Of a DNA stretch of 48,418 bases, positions 44,631 to 48,418 are shown piece after piece. A program made the translations under genes and the position numbers. Source of the DNA: a virus; IMG/VR virus record IMGVR_UViG_3300017748_000015, positions 1 through 48,418 of that record; one strand, given 5' to 3'. Each line of letters opens with the position of its first letter. Positions within the stretch are counted from its first letter, which is position 1. The notes beneath the pieces are model-generated. The model was given only the letters and a program-made list of their open reading frames with translations, did not search any database and was not told where the DNA came from.

Positions 44631-44881
44631 GCGCGGATGTCCAGCACTTGATTGACCGCATTGATGCAGGCGAAGATGTCTTCATGTCGGACTTGTCGGA
44701 CTTGGACGCTTACCAAAGCACGGCTCTCGCTGCTCGCTACCCGGACATGCGTTCATGCTACACTTGCGAAGTCCTCACTACCGATTGGGACTTGATTCCT
44801 GAAGGGTATGAATGTGCATCTTGCTCAGGCGAGAACCGCACCGACTACGAGAACAAGAAGTGGGGAGGCGAGGAAGAATGA
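44627..44881 (+). CDS. Small protein with C-terminal zinc knuckle
   Basis: An 84-residue protein (MSADVQHLIDRIDAGEDVFMSDLSDLDAYQ...). C-terminus: CYTCEVLTTDWDLIPEGYECASCSG gives CxxC-(16)-CxxC, a zinc knuckle. The start ATG 44627 overlaps the upstream stop and its own stop overlaps the SNF2 start (ATGA). The acidic N-terminus and knuckle suggest a protein-binding role. Function unknown. Confidence 0.65.
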   Translation: MSADVQHLIDRIDAGEDVFMSDLSDLDAYQSTALAARYPDMRSCYTCEVLTTDWDLIPEGYECASCSGENRTDYENKKWGGEEE

Positions 44882-47490
44882 CGAACACGATTACACAAGA
44901 CGAGATGCGGACGATGCTTGACCACTTCATGGAGGTCCACGTTGACAACGTGAAGGACTTCATCGGACCGAACGCAGGCGACGCATCCTTCTTCCGCACC
45001 TTGCACGGGAGCATCGACGAGGCTCAATACGAGGAGGCTGCGCGGCGCCTGCAAACCTACAGTAACACGCAGTTGCCTTGGCTCCTCAGCACCATCGGCA
45101 TGGACAACATGGACGGGCAACAGTTCCTCCACAACCTCGCCAATCAGGGGCGCGAGTCTGCTCAATACATGGAGGGCGTCAAGTCCCTGCGCTCCTTGAT
45201 TGATGACGCCGCACGCCGCGCAGTCAAGACCGGTGAACGGCAGGGCCTCTCCTCGTTCATCGGGCAACTCGCGGAGGAACTCTTCGGTCACGTTGCGCAC
45301 GAGCGATTGGATGCTGTGCCTGACGTGGCCGCACTCTACGATTCCCTCGTTCAGAAATACACCGAGCAGCAGGCGCAGGCTGAGGTCTACCGACGTGAGG
45401 CTGCGACCATCAACTGCGAGGTCTACGAGGACACTTGGTATGGCCGCAACGATGTGAACAAGCGGTGGCCCAAGAAGAGCAAGCGCATCGCCATGAAGTT
45501 CCCCTACGACAAGGCGCTCATCAACGCAGTGAAGTCAGCCCTCGTAGGGCAGGGGCGCTGCATCTGGAAGCCGGGCATGAGGGCGTGGTCCCTCAAGATG
45601 GAGCCCGCCCTCATTGACCGTGCGTGTGAGGTCTTCGAGGACCACGGTTACTACGCCGACCAACTGCGCCCACTCAAGGCACAGTGCGAGGCTGCACCCA
45701 AGTCCGACTCCGAGGTTCAGGCGAGCGTCGAGGGTGACTCCCTCGTTCTCAAGTGGCCTTGGCTTCAGGACGATGACCTGCGTGGCCAAGTCATGGCTAT
45801 CGTCAAGGGTATCATGGGTCGCAAGTGGAACGGTCAACGCAAGGCGTGGCTTGTGCCTGTGGCTCAGGGTGCTTTCCTCAAGGGCCGACTCGACGGCGTG
45901 TATCAGCCATTGGCTGACGCCATCGCTGCACTGCCTGAACTCAACACCATCATCGGTAACACCGCCGAGCGCATTGCCATCAGCAGTGCTGCTGAACTCA
46001 ACGACGAGAGCATCATCGAGGACATGCGTGAGCGACTGACCAAGGTGTTCCCTGCAGGCCGTGAACTCTACCCCTTCCAATACGTCGGCGTCCGCTTCGC
46101 TGAGTTGGCGAACGGGAAGGCGCTCATCGGTGACGACATGGGTGTGGGCAAGACCATCCAAGCCTTGGCCTACGCTGCCCTCCACCCTGAGCACCACCCC
46201 GTGCTCGTGGTGTGCCCTGCGAACGTGAAGTTCAATTGGCTGAAGGAGGCACGCGCATGGTTGAGCATCTACGAGACTGAGGTCATCAAGACCGGCAAGC
46301 AAGACGTGCCTGACGCTGATGTTGTGGTCATCAACTACGACCTCATGAGCAGGCAGCGTGACGCGCTGCTTGACCATGGCTTCAACACGGTCATCTTCGA
46401 TGAGTCGCATTACCTCAAGAACTACAAGGCTCAGCGCACGCAGGCCAGTCTTGACGTGGCCAACGCAGCCAAGAGCGTGCTCGCCCTGTCCGGCACTGCC
46501 ATCACCAACAGGCCGAAGGAGTTCTTCACCACCCTCAACCTCTTGCGCCCGGCTGAGTTCCCCTCGTTCTTCTCCTTCGGCAAGCGCTACTGCGATGCCT
46601 TCGACAACGGATTCGGTTGGGACTTCAGTGGCTCATCCAACGAGAAGGAACTGCACGAGCGCACCCGCACCGTGGCCATCCGCCGACTGAAGAAGGAGGT
46701 CATGGCTGAACTGCCCGACAAGATTCGACAGATTGTGGACGTGCATCCGACGAGCAAGGAACTGAAGGAATACCGAGACAACTCTCGCCGGTGGGGTGCT
46801 GAATACGAGATGCACAAGGAGCGAGGCACCATGCCTGCGGGCTTCGTGCTGAACATGCTCACTGACCTGCGCCATCACGCAGGGCGCATGAAGACTGGCG
46901 CCACCGCACGGTGGGGCATCGACTACCACTCCACCACCGGCAAGCCTCTCATCATCTTCACTCACCACCGTGACGTGCAAGAGATGGTGACCGATGAACT
47001 GCAAGCCGCACATGCCAAGTTGACCAAGGCTGAGCGTGCCTCCTTCGGTGCGCTGACCATTGACTACATCAACGGCAGTGTCTCCCCCGAGAAGCGGCAG
47101 GCCGCAGTGGAGCGTTTCCAATCCGGTGGCACGCAGTTCCTTGTGTGCTCCACGGTTGCTGCCAAGGAAGGACTGACCTTGACCGAGGCGGACACCGTGG
47201 TGTTCGTCGAGCGTGAGTGGGTTCCCGGTTGGGAAGAGCAAGCCGAAGACCGTGTGAACCGCATCGGTCAAGACGCCGAGACTGTTCACGCAGTCTACCT
47301 GTCCGTTGCCGGAACCATTGACGAGAAGTTCAACGCCGTGGTCGAGGAGAAGCGCAAGATTGTCTCCGCCATCATTGACGGTGGTGAGGTGGGCAAGCGT
47401 GACGGCATCGCCAAGGCACTGCTCAAGGCCATGGTTGACGCAGGCGAGATGCCTGCTGACATGCTCGGTAACTTGGGGGTGGGCGCTTGA
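44878..47490 (+). CDS. SNF2-family ATPase with HARP-like repeats (SMARCAL1-like)
   Basis: An 870-residue protein; start ATG 44878 overlaps the upstream stop (ATGA). Residues about 180-360 have two similar HARP-like units: AMKFPYDKALINAVKSALVGQGRCIWKPGMRAWSLK and LQDDDLRGQVMAIVKGIMGRKWNGQRKAWLVP, each with (R/K)W.....(K/R)AW. HARP domains mediate annealing-helicase activity of SMARCAL1. The SNF2 core follows: LYPFQYVGV (Q motif), Walker A DDMGVGKTIQ (about 418-427), Walker B-type DESH (about 505), LALSGTAITNR (motif III), IIFTHHRDVQEM and VCSTVAAKEGLTL in the C-terminal lobe (about 690-770), and EQAEDRVNRIGQ (motif VI, about 790). It would remodel or anneal DNA at forks. The first 170 residues are unique and helical. 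Confidence 0.85.
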   Translation: MTNTITQDEMRTMLDHFMEVHVDNVKDFIGPNAGDASFFRTLHGSIDEAQYEEAARRLQTYSNTQLPWLLSTIGMDNMDGQQFLHNLANQGRESAQYMEGVKSLRSLIDDAARRAVKTGERQGLSSFIGQLAEELFGHVAHERLDAVPDVAALYDSLVQKYTEQQAQAEVYRREAATINCEVYEDTWYGRNDVNKRWPKKSKRIAMKFPYDKALINAVKSALVGQGRCIWKPGMRAWSLKMEPALIDRACEVFEDHGYYADQLRPLKAQCEAAPKSDSEVQASVEGDSLVLKWPWLQDDDLRGQVMAIVKGIMGRKWNGQRKAWLVPVAQGAFLKGRLDGVYQPLADAIAALPELNTIIGNTAERIAISSAAELNDESIIEDMRERLTKVFPAGRELYPFQYVGVRFAELANGKALIGDDMGVGKTIQALAYAALHPEHHPVLVVCPANVKFNWLKEARAWLSIYETEVIKTGKQDVPDADVVVINYDLMSRQRDALLDHGFNTVIFDESHYLKNYKAQRTQASLDVANAAKSVLALSGTAITNRPKEFFTTLNLLRPAEFPSFFSFGKRYCDAFDNGFGWDFSGSSNEKELHERTRTVAIRRLKKEVMAELPDKIRQIVDVHPTSKELKEYRDNSRRWGAEYEMHKERGTMPAGFVLNMLTDLRHHAGRMKTGATARWGIDYHSTTGKPLIIFTHHRDVQEMVTDELQAAHAKLTKAERASFGALTIDYINGSVSPEKRQAAVERFQSGGTQFLVCSTVAAKEGLTLTEADTVVFVEREWVPGWEEQAEDRVNRIGQDAETVHAVYLSVAGTIDEKFNAVVEEKRKIVSAIIDGGEVGKRDGIAKALLKAMVDAGEMPADMLGNLGVGA

Positions 47491-47603
47491 ACGAAGGTGG
47501 CGCTTGCCCTGAGTGCGACATGCCCGTCCTCTTCATCTACCATGCTGGGGACGGCGGCTCTTGGAAATTCAACTGCACTTTCTGTGGGGAGGCGAGCGAA
47601 TGA
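47487..47603 (+). CDS. 38-residue zinc-ribbon miniprotein
   Basis: TTG 47487 overlaps the SNF2 stop as TTGA and opens 38 codons: MNEGGACPECDMPVLF...KFNCTFCGEASE. Two CxxC pairs (CPEC, CTFC) 18-20 residues apart form a zinc ribbon. This is too short for automatic calls but has clear pairs and coupling. Function unknown; it may work with the SNF2 ATPase or bind nucleic acid. Confidence 0.6.
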   Translation: MNEGGACPECDMPVLFIYHAGDGGSWKFNCTFCGEASE

Positions 47604-47626
47604 GTGAAGGACTGAAGCCTTCCTTA

Positions 47627-47632
47627 CTTAAA
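47627..47632 (+). promoter_or_regulatory. TATA-like box (CTTAAA) of the 47671 gene
   Basis: CTTAAA in TTCCTTACTTAAAGCAACATC, 41.5 bp upstream of the ATG at 47671. The mRNA would therefore have about a 16-base leader with GAGGGA as Shine-Dalgarno sequence, unlike the leaderless gene at 44224. Confidence 0.65.
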
Positions 47633-47670
47633 GCAACATCAACATTGAGAAGACAACTGAGGGAACAACC

Positions 47671-48207
47671 ATGCTGAATTGGATGAGAGAACGACGAGCG
47701 CGACGGATGAAGGCACTGATGGAAGAGGCCATCGGAGGTGCGATGGAACAGAACCTGCACGAGTTGGCACGCCGCATCAACTACGAGTTGTTGTGGGACC
47801 AAATGGACGTGGGCACTGTGGCCGAGAAGGTTGCCGAGCAATACGACGTGCGTGATATGGCCGAGCACTTCCATCCAAGCAGGATAGCGCAACACCTCGA
47901 CCTGAATGACGTGGCTTACGAACTGGACCTGAGCGACCTCGCTTACGAAGTGGACTTGAGCGACCTCGCTGACCACATCAACGTGAGCGAAATCACTGTG
48001 GATGAGAACGAGATTGCACGGAAGATGGCTGAGAACATTGACGTGAGTGACGTCGCCAAGGAGTTGGACGAGACGTTGATTGCTGACGCACTCGCTTCAG
48101 CATCGGCGGCACTCACCGACACACGCATCAACGCACTGGTCGATTGCCTGAACTCGATTGAACTTACCATCTTCAAGATGCGGCAAGGCTTCGAGGGGGC
48201 ACAGTGA
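47671..48207 (+). CDS. Acidic repeat protein, unknown
   Basis: A 178-residue protein. N-terminal 30 residues are basic and helical (RERRARRMKALMEEAIGG). Residues about 48-125 are imperfect repeats of around 10 residues: YDVRDMAEHF, LDLNDVAYEL, LDLSDLAYEV, VDLSDLADHI, INVSEI, and later ENIDVSDVAKEL. The unit is (L/V/I)D(L/V)(S/N/R)(D)(L/V/M)Axx(h). The C-terminal helix contains DALASASAALTDTRINALVDC. The GAGGG leader is in place. It may be a solenoid or coiled-coil scaffold. No function is known. Confidence 0.65.
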   Translation: MLNWMRERRARRMKALMEEAIGGAMEQNLHELARRINYELLWDQMDVGTVAEKVAEQYDVRDMAEHFHPSRIAQHLDLNDVAYELDLSDLAYEVDLSDLADHINVSEITVDENEIARKMAENIDVSDVAKELDETLIADALASASAALTDTRINALVDCLNSIELTIFKMRQGFEGAQ

Positions 48208-48312
48208 ATGAGCGAGCGACGAAAGAGCATCCTGTTCTTCACCCGCGTCTGCTTCTACTGCACGGGGAGCCTTGCGTTCCTCGTCAGCATCGGCGTGGAG
48301 GTGAGCGCATGA
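48208..48312 (+). CDS. 34-residue membrane peptide
   Basis: ATG 48208 opens 34 codons: MSERRKSILFFTRVCFYCTGSL... A basic N-terminus is followed by about 22 hydrophobic residues (ILFFTRVCFYCTGSLAFLVSIGV). It starts 1 bp after the stop of the upstream gene (TGAATG) and overlaps the next gene as ATGA. A GAGGGGG leader lies upstream. A single-TM peptide; function unknown. Confidence 0.5.
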   Translation: MSERRKSILFFTRVCFYCTGSLAFLVSIGVEVSA

Positions 48313-48418
48313 GAAAAACATACATGGATGGATTAGCAGAAGGCTACGAAGCGGCCCTGAAAGAGATGGAAAGAATACTTCATGAACTTGCAGATACCTA
48401 CGCGATGCTTGAAGAACA
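48309..48418 (+). CDS. Gene running off the right edge (36 residues visible)
   Basis: ATG 48309 overlaps the preceding stop (ATGA), with GGAGGTGAGCGC just before it. Visible: MRKTYMDGLAEGYEAALKEMER... , a helical charged N-terminus (ILHELADTYAMLEE). The remainder is beyond the window, so identity cannot be given. Confidence 0.6.
   Translation, partial: MRKTYMDGLAEGYEAALKEMERILHELADTYAMLEE

Noticed and set aside
47600-47677. A 25-codon frame across the promoter of the 47671 gene
   Set aside because: It overlaps the TATA box of the next transcript and encodes no sensible peptide. It is a shadow of the promoter DNA.
1-48418. CRISPR array, tRNA or rRNA genes
   Set aside because: I found no regular repeat-spacer pattern and no cloverleaf-like T-loop sequence (GGTTCGAATCC type) with matching stems by eye. 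A tRNAscan run would be needed to exclude a divergent tRNA.
1-48418. Complete genome with direct terminal repeats
   Set aside because: The first and last stretches do not match and both ends cut through genes, so the window is a fragment or arbitrary part of a larger or circularly permuted genome.

Overview
The window is most simply read as a large part of the genome of a tailed, HK97-type double-stranded DNA virus (or provirus) of an archaeon. Virus: it encodes a large terminase, portal, prohead protease with fused scaffold, HK97-fold major capsid protein, head-tail adaptor, tail tube and tape measure, in the usual order. Archaeon: several genes have a TTAA/TTAT-type TATA box about 25 bp before an ATG with no room for a leader, and many proteins carry zinc ribbons. 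The mosaic of Shine-Dalgarno-led operons and leaderless genes, the roughly 55% GC content and motifs common in marine virus proteins suggest a marine euryarchaeal host (Poseidoniales/'magrovirus'-like). That host assignment is inference and cannot be proved from this window. Both ends are open (a gene runs off each side), and no terminal redundancy is visible. Layout. (1) 1-12 kb, minus strand: tail and head genes in a tight chain with ATGA/TGATG overlaps: distal tail protein, tape measure, two overlapping tail chaperone-like genes, SAP-domain protein, tail tube, tail completion, head-tail adaptor, small decoration-like proteins, major capsid protein, and prohead protease-scaffold with a nested internal start. 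(2) 12-25 kb, minus: an 1,818-residue protein holding a degenerate ATP-dependent DNA ligase module, a Cys-repeat protein, small head proteins, portal, a LAGLIDADG endonuclease, four small basic/Cys-rich proteins and the large terminase. (3) 25-35 kb, minus: large low-complexity virion-like proteins, a duplicated zinc/HTH protein (possible small terminase), membrane proteins, an AbrB-like regulator and a Ras/Arf-like GTPase. One small zinc protein lies on the plus strand. (4) 35-42 kb, minus: a run of genes that mostly start with the same short tag, [FM]-[DE]-x-A-[WF]-x3-x-K, interrupted by an HMG-CoA lyase homologue. Many are single-gene units with their own leaderless promoters. (5) 42.16-42.77 kb: a divergent control region full of short palindromes. 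(6) 42.8-48.4 kb, plus: a very GC-rich basic protein with a strong stem-loop/T8 terminator, then an operon of small zinc proteins leading to a SMARCAL1/HARP-type SNF2 ATPase, then a repeat protein and tiny ORFs running off the right end. How it works together: the left 30 kb build and fill the capsid and the tail. The tagged proteins of region 4, together with tag copies in the 575-residue protein and elsewhere, may be cargo or internal head proteins gathered by a common targeting signal. The right arm looks like the beginning of the early/replication module. The most unusual points are the dead DNA ligase fold inside a giant virion-cluster protein, the shared AW tag family, the viral HMG-CoA lyase with a TATA box inside an inverted repeat, and the viral small GTPase.
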